From Candidatus Limnocylindria bacterium (GTDB lineage Bacteria; Chloroflexota; Limnocylindria; P2-11E): a DNA stretch of 64,000 bases. This document shows positions 51,896-60,448 of this stretch, one piece after another; position 1 is the first letter of the stretch; every line of letters starts with the position of its first letter. The stretch spans positions 1-64,000 of the forward strand of contig DATDEH010000053.1 of NCBI GenBank assembly GCA_036523395.1, in the 5' to 3' direction. The notes under the pieces were generated by a model, which was not told the origin of the DNA, did no database searches, and saw nothing but the letters and a program-made list of their open reading frames with translations. The position numbers were made by a program, and so were the translations under genes.

Positions 51896-52462
51896 CTAGG
51901 ACTGGCTCTCGTAGATCCGAACACCGAGGAGGCGGCTGAACGGCAGTGGCCAGTCACGCGGAGCGAGCATCGCCCCGGCTGGATCATCGTGGTCGCCTAC
52001 GAGGACCATCAGGCCGGCATACGTCCCCAGCGGTGAACCGATCCACAGCAGACCGAGAGGTGTCGCTGCTCCGCCTTCCGAGACGCCGCGCTGGGTGTCG
52101 GCCGGTATGTCGGACGCCGTGCTGTTGATGCCTGACTCCGTCACCGCGAGCCGGTAGTACGACGGCGGACTCTCGGAACGTTCCGTGATCCGCGGTCCGT
52201 AATGCCGCGGTGGCTGCCATGTCGCCACGAGTGCATCGAGCGCCACGCGTTCCGCCGGATCACCGTCCGGGAGCTCTCCCGGATGCAGCGCACGCACCGT
52301 CGCGACATCGCGGTTGTCGTCGATGCTCGTGAGCAGCGGGACGGCCGGTCCGATCCCGCGAGAGAAGGTCGCGACGATCCCGGCCGCGTCGCCCGCGCTA
52401 TCCGCGCTGTGCAGCCGGAACTCCTGGACCACCAGGCCATTGATGCGGTCGTCGATCGACAT
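51896..52462 (-). CDS. Hypothetical protein, 188 residues
   Basis: ATG start at 52462, stop directly abutting the TetR remnant on the other strand. No signal peptide or membrane span. The sequence has a mixed alpha/beta character (VVQEFRLHSADSAGDAAG, PLGLLWIGSPLGTYAGLMVLVGDHDDP) and reads coding throughout, but I recognise no family. Confidence 0.55.
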   Translation of the reverse strand: MSIDDRINGLVVQEFRLHSADSAGDAAGIVATFSRGIGPAVPLLTSIDDNRDVATVRALHPGELPDGDPAERVALDALVATWQPPRHYGPRITERSESPPSYYRLAVTESGINSTASDIPADTQRGVSEGGAATPLGLLWIGSPLGTYAGLMVLVGDHDDPAGAMLAPRDWPLPFSRLLGVRIYESQS

Positions 52463-52825
52463 GACCCAAGACTGACCCTCAAGAGCGGTCGAGTCATGAC
52501 TCGACGGTCATTTCCGGGAACGGCAGCCTGTGAAATCGAGGGTGAAGGTAACTTCAGCAGCGGACCGAACACTATCGACGGCCGCGCCGCCCCCGCGATG
52601 ACGATTTCGTCATGACGAATCGGTAATGACGACGGCCACCCGCCGGTGCTCATCTTCACGTGAGCACCATTTAACACGCCACCCCAACCCCTCCCCACAG
52701 CCGCCGTCGGCTCGCGTCGGGGCCTCGCGCAGGTCACGGCGCGAGCCCGGCGGCAACGACTGCGTGGTGAAGCGCCTGCTCATCACCGGTATGCCGGCGG
52801 GATCCTGGGCCCCGATAATCAGGTC
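52463..52825. other. Intergenic region with a shared palindromic element
   Basis: 363 bases without a supported gene. It holds ATGACGA-TT-TCGTCAT (52598-52613), a 7-base-arm palindrome. Its first 13 bases (ATGACGATTTCGT) recur exactly at 50377-50389 upstream of the REC-histidine kinase gene. Six bases later ATCGGTAATGACG resembles 45367-45379. These are candidate operators for a shared regulator. No -10/-35 pair stands out. Confidence 0.45.
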
Positions 52826-53191
52826 ATGAGAGCGCTGAACAAGCTCACGGCGGAAGAGGCGCGGGTCATCGTCAACAAGGGGACGGAGCGCCCATTCACC
52901 GGCGAGTACGACGATTTCTTCGTCGAGGGCACGTACATCTGCAGACGCTGCGAGGCGCCCCTCTACATCTCAGATGCGAAGTTCCACTCCGGCTGTGGCT
53001 GGCCATCATTCGACCAGGAGATCGAAGGCGCCGTGCGGCGGGTGCCGGATCCGGATGGCGAACGCGTCGAGATAGAGTGCGCGGCCTGCGGCGGACACCT
53101 CGGCCACGTCTTCGTCGGCGAGCGGTTCACCGCCAAGAACACGCGGCACTGCGTGAACTCGATCTCGCTCAGATTCGCGCCCAGGGCGTAG
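52826..53191 (+). CDS. msrB: Peptide-methionine (R)-S-oxide reductase
   Basis: MsrB of 121 residues. It has the zinc-binding pairs CRRC and CAAC, the GCGWPSFDQ motif, GHLGHVF and the catalytic Cys in TRHCVNSISL. It reduces methionine-R-sulfoxide in proteins using thioredoxin. The resolving Cys is not obvious by sight, so it may be a 1-Cys type. ATG 52826 was chosen because the domain starts right after it. No MsrA is in the window. Convergent with the two-component kinase gene. Confidence 0.92.
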   Translation: MRALNKLTAEEARVIVNKGTERPFTGEYDDFFVEGTYICRRCEAPLYISDAKFHSGCGWPSFDQEIEGAVRRVPDPDGERVEIECAACGGHLGHVFVGERFTAKNTRHCVNSISLRFAPRA

Positions 53192-53244
53192 ACCCGGGCC
53201 CCGAGCGAATGATCCCGCCGCCGCGCGCTGAGGAGCGGTGCGCG

Positions 53245-54609
53245 TTACGCGGCCGAGGCCGCCAGCGGGATCCGCGCGGTGACCCGCGTGCCGCGCAGCG
53301 GGCGCGACTCGATGCGGATCTCTCCCCCGTGCCGTTCGACGATCCAACGCGCGATCGGTAAGCCCAGGCCGCTGCCCGACGCGTCGATACGTCGTGCGGC
53401 GTCTCCACGGTAGAAGCGCTCGAAGACATGCGGCAGGTCAGACACCGCGATGCCGATCCCGTCGTCCTCGACCCGCAGCACCGCGTCCCGACCGTCGTCG
53501 GCGATCGAAACGTCCACCGTGCCGTTTGGGGTGTAGCGCAGCGCGTTGTCGAGAAGCACGAGCACGAGCTGCTTGAGGCGGTCGGGCTCGCCTCCCACCG
53601 TCACCGCGTCGATGGCACTCACTCGGAGCCGCCGGCCGGCGATACCTTGCAGGTCGGCGAACGTCTCCATCAGCACCTCGTCGAGCTGAACCCGACGCGG
53701 CACGAACGCTTCGAGAGCATCGGCGCGCGCGAGCACGAGGAGCTCGTCGACGAGCCGCGAGAGCCGCTCCGTCTCCCGGCGGATCTGCGCGATCGCGACG
53801 CGTTGGCCTGCGGGGTCGGCGTCGTTCGCGGCGAGGAGCTCGGCGTTCCCGCGGATCGTGGTGAGCGGCGTTCGCAGCTCGTGCGACACGTCCCCAACAA
53901 AACGCTGCTGTTGGCGGTGCGCGTCCTGGAGGCTCGCGAGCATCTCGTCGAACGTCAGCCCGAGCTGCACCAACTCGTCCTCGTCGCCGCCGTCCACACG
54001 CACGCGGCGTGAGAAGTCGCGCGATCGCGCGATCTCCCCGGCCGTTTCGGTCATGCGCGCGATCGGACGCAGCGCGCTTCCCGCGATGGCCGAGGCCCCC
54101 GCGGCACCGACTCCGACCGCGACGAGCGCGAGCAAGAACAGCGCGGTCCGGAGCTCGGCGTTCGAAGCGTCGACCGAGGCCAGGTTGACAGCGGTAACGA
54201 CCTTCACGGTGGTGCCGGCGACCGCAGCGACGAGCAGCCGCGCGCGTCCGCTCGGGGTCCAGGTCGTCAGCCAGCCTGGGCCCAGATCGCCGACCCGCAG
54301 ATCGGCGAGTGCGGGATCGTCGGTGCTTCCAGCGCTGTCGAGCAGCGTCGGACCGTCGAAGATCCACACGCCGTGCGGCTCGTCGATCATGCGATGCAGC
54401 TCGACCAGGCGCACGTCGGCCGCGGATCTACCTCCGGTCATCTCGAGCACGACGTCGGCGATCGCGCGATCGGTCATGTCCGTTATCGCCGCATCCACGT
54501 CGGCGTCATGCGACTCCGCGTGGAGGACGTAGGCGAGGGTGAGCGCCACCGCGAGCACGACGCCAAGAAGCACGCCGTAGAAGAGGGTGAGACGGCGACG
54601 CAGGGTCAC
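53245..54609 (-). CDS. Sensor histidine kinase
   Basis: Membrane histidine kinase of 454 residues; GTG 54609 overlaps the response-regulator stop. TM1 (about 8-30) and TM2 (about 155-178) flank a 120-residue extracytoplasmic domain. Then HAMP (about 178-235), HisKA with phospho-His243 (VSHELRTPLTTIRG), and HATPase_c (LLDNALRYTPNG, DDGIGI, GSGLGLPIARWIVERHGG). It is the kinase of an OmpR-type pair and should act on the regulator just upstream. Confidence 0.92.
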   Translation of the reverse strand: MTLRRRLTLFYGVLLGVVLAVALTLAYVLHAESHDADVDAAITDMTDRAIADVVLEMTGGRSAADVRLVELHRMIDEPHGVWIFDGPTLLDSAGSTDDPALADLRVGDLGPGWLTTWTPSGRARLLVAAVAGTTVKVVTAVNLASVDASNAELRTALFLLALVAVGVGAAGASAIAGSALRPIARMTETAGEIARSRDFSRRVRVDGGDEDELVQLGLTFDEMLASLQDAHRQQQRFVGDVSHELRTPLTTIRGNAELLAANDADPAGQRVAIAQIRRETERLSRLVDELLVLARADALEAFVPRRVQLDEVLMETFADLQGIAGRRLRVSAIDAVTVGGEPDRLKQLVLVLLDNALRYTPNGTVDVSIADDGRDAVLRVEDDGIGIAVSDLPHVFERFYRGDAARRIDASGSGLGLPIARWIVERHGGEIRIESRPLRGTRVTARIPLAASAA

Positions 54610-55295
54610 GACCCGTCTCGGAGCGTGTACCCCGCGCCGCGCAGGGTGTGGATCAGCCGCGGCTCGCCGCCGGCCTCGAGCTTCTGCCGGAGGTATCCCA
54701 CGTAGACCTCGCACACGTTCTCGTTGCCCTCGAAGTCGTACCCCCACACCCGTCGTGTGAGATCGGCCTTGGGGATGACCTGTCCAGCTTCTCGCATGAG
54801 ATGGAGCAGGAGTCGATACTCGGTCGACGTCAGCGTGAAACGACGCTGGCCGCGGCTCGCATCGTGACTCCCGGTGTCGAGCTCGAGGTCCGCGACGCGA
54901 AGCACCTTCGGTGAGGGTTCTCGCCGTCGAAGCACGGCGCGAAGGTGCGCCGCGAGCACCTGAAGGCTGAAGGGCTTCACCAGATAGTCGTCCGCGCCAG
55001 CGTCGAGACCGACGATCTGATCGCTCGCCCCGTCCTTCGCGGTGAGGATGAGGATGCCGAGATCGGGACGTTCGCTGCGAACTCGTCGGCAGACCGCGAG
55101 GCCATCGGTCCCTGGCATGAGGACGTCGAGGACGACCGCATCGGGTTGCCACTCGCGTAGCGAGCGCAGGGCGGAATCGCCGTCGGGCGCGGTCCGCACT
55201 TCGTATCCCTCGCGTATCAGCGTTCGCGCGACGACGCTCGTGACACCCTCGTCGTCGTCCGCCACAAGTACGCGCTGCGCCCTGTCGGTGGACAT
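54606..55295 (-). CDS. OmpR-family response regulator
   Basis: Protein of 229 residues from ATG 55295. Receiver with acidic DDD, phospho-Asp57 (AVVLDVLMPG), Thr in LTAKDG and Lys in YLVKPF. The DNA-binding domain shows LTSTEYRLLLHLMREAGQVI, NENVCEVYVGYLRQKLEAGG and HTLRGAGYTLR. Its gene is divergent from the FeS/NrfD operon. In the 154-base gap four TCTCAG-like boxes lie at 11-bp spacing, the usual geometry for this family, so it likely controls both itself and that operon. Confidence 0.92.
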   Translation of the reverse strand: MSTDRAQRVLVADDDEGVTSVVARTLIREGYEVRTAPDGDSALRSLREWQPDAVVLDVLMPGTDGLAVCRRVRSERPDLGILILTAKDGASDQIVGLDAGADDYLVKPFSLQVLAAHLRAVLRRREPSPKVLRVADLELDTGSHDASRGQRRFTLTSTEYRLLLHLMREAGQVIPKADLTRRVWGYDFEGNENVCEVYVGYLRQKLEAGGEPRLIHTLRGAGYTLRDGS

Positions 55296-55371
55296 GGATG
55301 CAGTGTCAGGAGGGGCCTGACAGCCGGAATCTGCCGGTAGGACCACCTCGTTAGTGCCGAACGGGCCTTTT

Positions 55372-55428
55372 TCTCAGCCTCTTCTTAGGTGAGCGTTCGC
55401 TCCAACCTGAGAGCGCACTGAGAGCGCT
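55372..55428. promoter_or_regulatory. Probable OmpR-type operator boxes
   Basis: Plus strand: TCTCAG (55372-55377) and TCTTAG (55383-55388), 11 bp apart. Then CTGAGAGCGCA (55407-55417) directly followed by CTGAGAGCGCT (55418-55428), again 11 bp apart; on the minus strand each contains TCTCAG. The pairs face each other and lie between the response-regulator gene and the ferredoxin gene. A further hairpin TGTCAGG-AGGGG-CCTGACA is at 55304-55322, just upstream of the regulator's start. Confidence 0.65.
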
Positions 55429-55449
55429 GACACAGGCAGGAGGCTGGCG

Positions 55450-56208
55450 ATGGCGCTGGTGTCACGGAGGCAGCTCCTCGGGAGACTGGGAGGTATCGGA
55501 GCCGGAGCGCTCGCGGCTGGCTTCGTTCCCCTGGCGTTCGCCGAGGCCGACGCTGCCGAGACCGGCCCCCAGCGCCAGTGGGCGATGGTGATCGACCTCC
55601 GCAAGTGCGATGGGTGTAAGGCCTGCACCAAGGCCTGCCAGGAGACCCATCACCTTCCTGAGAGCTTCGAGTGGATCAAGGTCTTCGAGGTCCACGACAA
55701 GCAGGGCGGCTCCTTCTTCATGCCGCGCCCATGCTTCCAGTGCGAGAACGCGCCATGCCTGAAGGTCTGCCCCGTCGCCGCGACCTTCAAGACGAGGGAC
55801 GGGGTCGTCCTCGTGGACCAGGATCGCTGCATCGGGTGCCGCATGTGCATGGCGGCCTGCCCGTACGGCGCGCGCTACTTCAACTACGGCGACCCGCCCG
55901 TCGCGAGCAATCCCTTCCAGCACCCCACGCCTGAGTTTCCGGTGCCGCAGCAGAAGGGCACGGTCGGCAAGTGCATGTTCTGCGTGCACCGCAGCGCGAA
56001 TGGCGAGCTCCCCGCGTGCGTCGACGCGTGTGGCATGAAAGCGATCTGGATCGGCGACCTGGTGGAGGACATCGCGACGAACGGCGACGAGACGGTCCGC
56101 CTCTCGACCTTCATCAAGGAGAACGACGCCTTCCGCTACAAGGAAGAGCTCGGTACCGGTCCGCGCGTGTACTACATCGCCGGCCACGGCCAGCTCCTGG
56201 ACTACTAG
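55450..56208 (+). CDS. Tat-exported 4Fe-4S ferredoxin subunit (PsrB/DmsB/NrfC-like)
   Basis: Electron-transfer protein of 252 residues. The N-terminus is a twin-arginine signal (SRRQLLG, then a hydrophobic stretch to AFAEADA), so the folded protein goes to the outer face of the membrane. Four Cys clusters of the DmsB type follow: CDGCKACTKAC, CFQCENAPCLKVC, CIGCRMCMAAC and a CMFC...CVDAC set, enough for four [4Fe-4S] clusters. It has a direct NrfD partner downstream (one base apart). There is no catalytic molybdopterin subunit next to it. Confidence 0.9.
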   Translation: MALVSRRQLLGRLGGIGAGALAAGFVPLAFAEADAAETGPQRQWAMVIDLRKCDGCKACTKACQETHHLPESFEWIKVFEVHDKQGGSFFMPRPCFQCENAPCLKVCPVAATFKTRDGVVLVDQDRCIGCRMCMAACPYGARYFNYGDPPVASNPFQHPTPEFPVPQQKGTVGKCMFCVHRSANGELPACVDACGMKAIWIGDLVEDIATNGDETVRLSTFIKENDAFRYKEELGTGPRVYYIAGHGQLLDY

Positions 56209-57543
56209 ATGGACACCCGGACGCACGAGCGCTACGTGGCCCGCGCCATGTGGTCGATCGGCCGCGGCGACGCGAAGTTCTGGATCAGCGTCGTCGTCCT
56301 CTCAGCCCTGGTCGCGGCCGGCTTCTATGCCTACATCTACCAGGTCCAGCGTGGACTCTGGGTCACCGGACTAAATCAGAAGGTCTCGTGGGGCTTCTAC
56401 ATCATCAACTGCGTCTTCTTTATCGGGATCAGCTACGGCGGCGCGATGACGAGCGCGATCCTCCGACTCACCAACGCGAAATGGCGGGCGCCGCTGACGC
56501 GCATCGCCGAAGCGACGGCCGTCGCCGCCCTGCTCGTCGGCGCGATCTATCCGATCATCGATCTGGGCCGGCCCGACCGCTTCCTCTACACGATCCAGTA
56601 CGCGCAGGTCGGATCGCCGATCATCTGGGACCTCGTCGCGATCAGTACCTACATGATGGCGAGCCTCGTCTTCCTGTATCTGCCGCTCATCCCGGACCTC
56701 GCGACGACGCGCGACACGATGCGGCCGGGCCTGTTGCGCCGGATCTACGGCATCCTCGCGCTCGGGTGGCGCGGCGCCGTGGGTCAGGAGCGCTCGCTGC
56801 AGCGCGGCATCGCGGTCATGGCCGTCCTCATCATCCCGCTCGCGATCTCGGTGCACTCGGTGCTCGCATGGCTCTTCGCGGTGACCGCGCGCGGCGGCTG
56901 GCACAGCACGATCTTCGCTCCGCTCTTCGTCCTCGCCGCGATGCTCTCGGGTGTCGCCGCGGTGATCATCGTGGTCGCCGTCTTCCGCAAGGTGTATGGC
57001 CTGCAGGAGTTCATCACCGCGAAGCACTTCCGCTACCTCTCATACCTGCTCATCGCACTGGGCATGGGGTATCTGTACTTCATGGTCAGCGAGTACCTCA
57101 CGGAGGGATACCTCCTCGACGCCGCGACGACGCCGGTGCTCGAGGCGATCTTCGTCGGGACCTACGCACCAGCCTTCTGGGGTTTCACCTTCCTGGGTCT
57201 CATCTTCCCGCTCCTGCTCGCGGCGGTCCCCGGACGGTGGGCGATCGGGCGCGTGTGCGCGGCGTCGGGACTCGTGATCGCCGGCATGTGGCTGAAGCGC
57301 TTCCTCATCGTGGTCCCCGGCATGGCCGAGCCGGTCATGCCCTGGGACTGGGGCCGGTACGCACCGACATGGGTCGAGGTGACGATCACCATCGGGACCG
57401 CGGCGGCGATCCCGCTGATCCTGATCCTCTTCTTCCGCTTCTTCCCGGTCATGTCCGTCCACGAGATGGAGGAGGTCGAAGGCGCATCCGAGCCGCGCGC
57501 CGCGGCGCTGGTGCCCAGCTTCGCCTCGGGAGGCGACGAATGA
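56209..57543 (+). CDS. NrfD/PsrC-family membrane subunit
   Basis: Integral membrane protein of 444 residues with about ten spans, NrfD/PsrC/HybB fold. N-terminal WSIGRGDAKFWISVVVLS and QKVSWGFYIINCVFFIGISYGG are typical. In the family this subunit exchanges electrons with quinone and may pump protons. It follows the ferredoxin gene with no gap and overlaps the next gene (ATGA). Residues 430-444 form a short soluble tail. It lacks a heme-binding set of His residues as far as I can see. Confidence 0.9.
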   Translation: MDTRTHERYVARAMWSIGRGDAKFWISVVVLSALVAAGFYAYIYQVQRGLWVTGLNQKVSWGFYIINCVFFIGISYGGAMTSAILRLTNAKWRAPLTRIAEATAVAALLVGAIYPIIDLGRPDRFLYTIQYAQVGSPIIWDLVAISTYMMASLVFLYLPLIPDLATTRDTMRPGLLRRIYGILALGWRGAVGQERSLQRGIAVMAVLIIPLAISVHSVLAWLFAVTARGGWHSTIFAPLFVLAAMLSGVAAVIIVVAVFRKVYGLQEFITAKHFRYLSYLLIALGMGYLYFMVSEYLTEGYLLDAATTPVLEAIFVGTYAPAFWGFTFLGLIFPLLLAAVPGRWAIGRVCAASGLVIAGMWLKRFLIVVPGMAEPVMPWDWGRYAPTWVEVTITIGTAAAIPLILILFFRFFPVMSVHEMEEVEGASEPRAAALVPSFASGGDE

Positions 57544-58226
57544 GGCGCATCGTGATCGCGTTCGCGGCCGTGAGTATCGCGGCATTCGCACTGCTCGGAC
57601 CCGGACGCTCGCTCCTTCCCGCCGGGACGCGGCCCGTGAGCGCGCTGGCCGCGCCGGCGCCCGACGCTGCCGCGCCGGCGCATGCCGGACACGACACGGC
57701 GAGCGCACGCGCCGTGCGAGCGGCGATCGCGCCGCCGCCGGACGGCGCCCGTGTCGAAGTCAAGACGCGCGCAGCCGCCAAGGCGGAGCTCGGATACGTC
57801 ATCGAGACACGCGTCGTGAGCCCCGACGGCAAACCGGTCAACGATGCGATCGTCCGGTTCTACGACCTCGTCGACTTCTTCGGCCCGCGCGAGGAGCTCA
57901 TCGGGACCGCGCGCACCGACGGCCAGGGGAACGCCTCGCTCAGTTATCTGCCGGCGTCGACCGGGTCACACGACATCGCCGTCCGCTTCGCCGGGCAGGG
58001 ATCCCTGGTGCCGTCGGTGGGCACCGCGACGTTCGAGGCGACGCTGGCGGCGCCACCCTATCGCAGCGACGAGCCCGCTCTGCTCGGCTTCACGCGCCTC
58101 GTCCCCTACGCCGCCGGCGCGATCGTGCTGTCGGTCTGGGGCCTCATCGCGTTCGCACTATTCGGCACCGCGCGCGGCATCGCCGTACGCGCGGTCAAGA
58201 CAACCGCAAAGGAGGACACCGCATGA
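57540..58226 (+). CDS. Membrane-anchored Ig-like-fold protein
   Basis: Protein of 228 residues with an N-terminal signal-anchor (IVIAFAAVSIAAFALLG), an Ala/Pro-rich linker, then a beta-sandwich domain with GYVIETRVVSPDGKPVNDAIV and GQGNASLSYLPASTGSHDIAVRF, like carboxypeptidase-regulatory or big Ig folds. A C-terminal span (YAAGAIVLSVWGLIAFALFG) anchors it. Located fully within the redox operon by ATGA overlaps on both sides. It could hold the exported ferredoxin at the membrane; no known partner can be named. Confidence 0.7.
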   Translation: MRRIVIAFAAVSIAAFALLGPGRSLLPAGTRPVSALAAPAPDAAAPAHAGHDTASARAVRAAIAPPPDGARVEVKTRAAAKAELGYVIETRVVSPDGKPVNDAIVRFYDLVDFFGPREELIGTARTDGQGNASLSYLPASTGSHDIAVRFAGQGSLVPSVGTATFEATLAAPPYRSDEPALLGFTRLVPYAAGAIVLSVWGLIAFALFGTARGIAVRAVKTTAKEDTA

Positions 58227-58804
58227 CGTTCCGATCCCGCGCGCTCGCATCCACCGCGGCCATGACCTTCCTCGCCGGCGTACTTGCCTCGTGCGGAGCT
58301 GGCACTGGCGAAACGGGGACGTCCGCTACGACGGCACCGACGACCGCGCCGACCGTCGCGGCCACCACCAAGCCCCAGGTCGCCACGTTCCTCATCCTGC
58401 AAGGCGACACGGTCCGTAGCCCCGAAGGGCTCACCGATGAGGAAAAGACGTTCCTCTCCTGCACGCAGCAGAGTCGGTTCCCTCAGGGTTCGCGCATCGT
58501 GTGGCGCTACCGGGCGCTCGACCCGCTCTCGAACAAGGCCCTTGACGACAAGGCCATCAAGTCGTTCGACCTGATCACTCCAGACGGGAAGGCAACGGCA
58601 TTCAAGTACGGCGGGCACGGTGGCACCAAGGAGGCCCCCGCGGAATTCTTCTGGACCGCCGGCTTCAGCGTGCCGAAGGACTACCCGACCGGAGCGTTCA
58701 CCTACCAGATCAAGGCGACGAGCCTGGACGGCGCGATCGGTACCTGGAACCAGTTCTTGGTCCCTGCCGCCCAACTCCAGATCGTCCCTGCCGGAAAGAG
58801 GTAA
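58223..58804 (+). CDS. Lipoprotein of the redox operon
   Basis: Protein of 193 residues with a lipobox in GVLASCG and a Thr/Ala-rich linker. The rest is beta-rich (FLILQGDTVRSPEGLTDEE, RIVWRYRALDPLSNKALDD) with two Cys in or near SCTQQS. The pattern VWRYRALDP...GKATAFKYGG looks like an Ig/FN3-like domain. I do not recognise the family. It overlaps the preceding gene by ATGA and is 5 bases before the next one, so it belongs to the same transcript. Confidence 0.68.
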   Translation: MTFRSRALASTAAMTFLAGVLASCGAGTGETGTSATTAPTTAPTVAATTKPQVATFLILQGDTVRSPEGLTDEEKTFLSCTQQSRFPQGSRIVWRYRALDPLSNKALDDKAIKSFDLITPDGKATAFKYGGHGGTKEAPAEFFWTAGFSVPKDYPTGAFTYQIKATSLDGAIGTWNQFLVPAAQLQIVPAGKR

Positions 58805-58809
58805 CTGAA

Positions 58810-60303
58810 ATGAGGCGTGTCGCCGTCGCGTTCGCCCTCGCAGCCATGCTGTCCGCGTGCGGCAGCGCATCCAAGACGCCCGAGCCGAGCGCGAGCGTCG
58901 CCGCAACGCCCAAGCCCACCGCGTCCGTGGCGGCGGCCGCCTCAGCGCAACCGTCGATCCAACCACAGGAGATCGTTGGCAAGTTCTCGCTGGAACCGGC
59001 ACACGGCCCGTGGGATACGCCGGTGACCGCGACGGCGAGCGGTCTCAAGCCATCGACCAAGTACGACCTCGTCTGGACCACCGGGAAGGTCCAGTGGAAG
59101 CTCTCGGACGACCGGAGCAAGTTCCTCGGGCGCGACGCCCGGACCGTGCAGAACGCTCTCCAGAGCGTCACGACCGACGCGACCGGCGGCTTCAAGGCCA
59201 CCTTCGCCGTCCCGCAGGGATTCGGATACGCGCACGACGTGATGGTCGTCGACGCCGACAAAGTGATCCGCAACAAGAGCCTGTTCGATGTCGACATGGT
59301 CACGACGATCACGCCGACCAGCGGTCCCGTCGGGACACCGATCACCGTCGAGGTGAAGGGCATCGGCTATCAGTCGTACCAGAACAGCTTCCAGCTGGCG
59401 TATGACAACGCGTACACCGGCTGGGTATCGTCGATCACGACCGACGGCTACGCCAAGGTCGTGATCCCCGCCACCGGTTACGTGGGCACGCACATCATCA
59501 CGCTCGGCCATTCCGAGTTCGGCGCGCCCTACATGAACCCGAACCAGCAGCCCGTCGTCGCATCGCGGCCATTCCCGCACATTCCCTTCACGGTCACCGA
59601 TGGCGTCGCGGTGAAGCCCACGGCTGCCGAGGCGCAGGGCTTCGCTCAGATCGCGGCGAGGCCGGTGGCGCAGGGCATCTGGTCCGCTCCCTACGGAGCG
59701 GCTGTCGGCACGCCGGCGACGTTGAACGGCAAAGCGCTCGCCGCGAACAGCGAGATCGAGCTTCAATGGACGACGATGGTCGGCAACCGCTCCGTCACCG
59801 GATTCGAGGAGCGCACCAAGACGCTCACGAGAGTGAAGACGGATGCGGCCGGCTCGTTCAATTGGGCATTCCCGATCCCCGATGACCTCGGCGGTATCCA
59901 CACGGTCACCGCAAAGCTCGGTGACGCGGTCGTCGCGAAGACGAGCGTGTACATCCTCGCGAGCGCCCTGCCCCTCTCCGTTGACAAGGGCCCGTCGGGC
60001 ACGAAGACGACACTGCACCTGAAGGGTGTCGGCTGGACGGAGACCGAGCAGATCTACCACGTCGTGTACGACAACGCCTTCACCGGATACGCGTGTGCCT
60101 TCCAGAGCGCGGGCGACCTCACGATCTTCCTGACCGTGTCCGGGGCGCCGGGCTGGCACTACGTCGACATGTATCCCGGCATCTACCAGGGCAGCGAAAC
60201 GCGGCCGGCCAACTACAAGATGCCGCAGCTCACCGCGCTGTCGGACCATCCCGGCGAACCACTGCCGATCTTCCGCTTCGCGTTCCTGATCACATCTCCG
60301 TAG
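58810..60303 (+). CDS. Large lipoprotein with repeated Ig/IPT-like domains
   Basis: Protein of 497 residues with lipobox in AAMLSACGS and a Pro/Thr/Ala linker. At least three beta-sandwich repeats follow: about 60-160 (GKFSLEPAHGPWDTPVTATASGL), 160-265 (TSGPVGTPITVEVKGIGYQ) and 370-497 (DKGPSGTKTTLHLKGVGW), with the shared pattern GPxGTxxTxxxxGxGW. Near-identical AYDNAYTGWVSS and VYDNAFTGYACA segments show internal duplication. It is the last gene of the operon; a terminator follows. The likely role is a surface scaffold or receptor near the redox complex, unproven. Confidence 0.7.
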   Translation: MRRVAVAFALAAMLSACGSASKTPEPSASVAATPKPTASVAAAASAQPSIQPQEIVGKFSLEPAHGPWDTPVTATASGLKPSTKYDLVWTTGKVQWKLSDDRSKFLGRDARTVQNALQSVTTDATGGFKATFAVPQGFGYAHDVMVVDADKVIRNKSLFDVDMVTTITPTSGPVGTPITVEVKGIGYQSYQNSFQLAYDNAYTGWVSSITTDGYAKVVIPATGYVGTHIITLGHSEFGAPYMNPNQQPVVASRPFPHIPFTVTDGVAVKPTAAEAQGFAQIAARPVAQGIWSAPYGAAVGTPATLNGKALAANSEIELQWTTMVGNRSVTGFEERTKTLTRVKTDAAGSFNWAFPIPDDLGGIHTVTAKLGDAVVAKTSVYILASALPLSVDKGPSGTKTTLHLKGVGWTETEQIYHVVYDNAFTGYACAFQSAGDLTIFLTVSGAPGWHYVDMYPGIYQGSETRPANYKMPQLTALSDHPGEPLPIFRFAFLITSP

Positions 60304-60323
60304 ACACACCCCTCGTGCCTGAC

Positions 60324-60359
60324 ACGCGCCGCTCGCGGCGGAAGCAGCGAGCGGCGCGT
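60324..60359 (+). terminator. Terminator hairpin after the redox operon
   Basis: Perfect 13-base inverted repeat ACGCGCCGCTCGC/GCGAGCGGCGCGT with a 10-base loop, 20 bases after the last lipoprotein stop. A very stable GC hairpin without a T-tract. Confidence 0.7.
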
Positions 60360-60448
60360 CCGGGCATCCGACGAGATCGATCCGCGGAACTCATACTGAC
60401 GCCGACGAACTTGAGCAAGTCGAACGCGCACAGCTCCGACGCGCCACG

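Noticed and set aside
55971-57539. Long upstream extension of the Ig-anchored protein
   Set aside because: Shadow of the ferredoxin and NrfD genes; a signal-anchor follows ATG 57540 directly.
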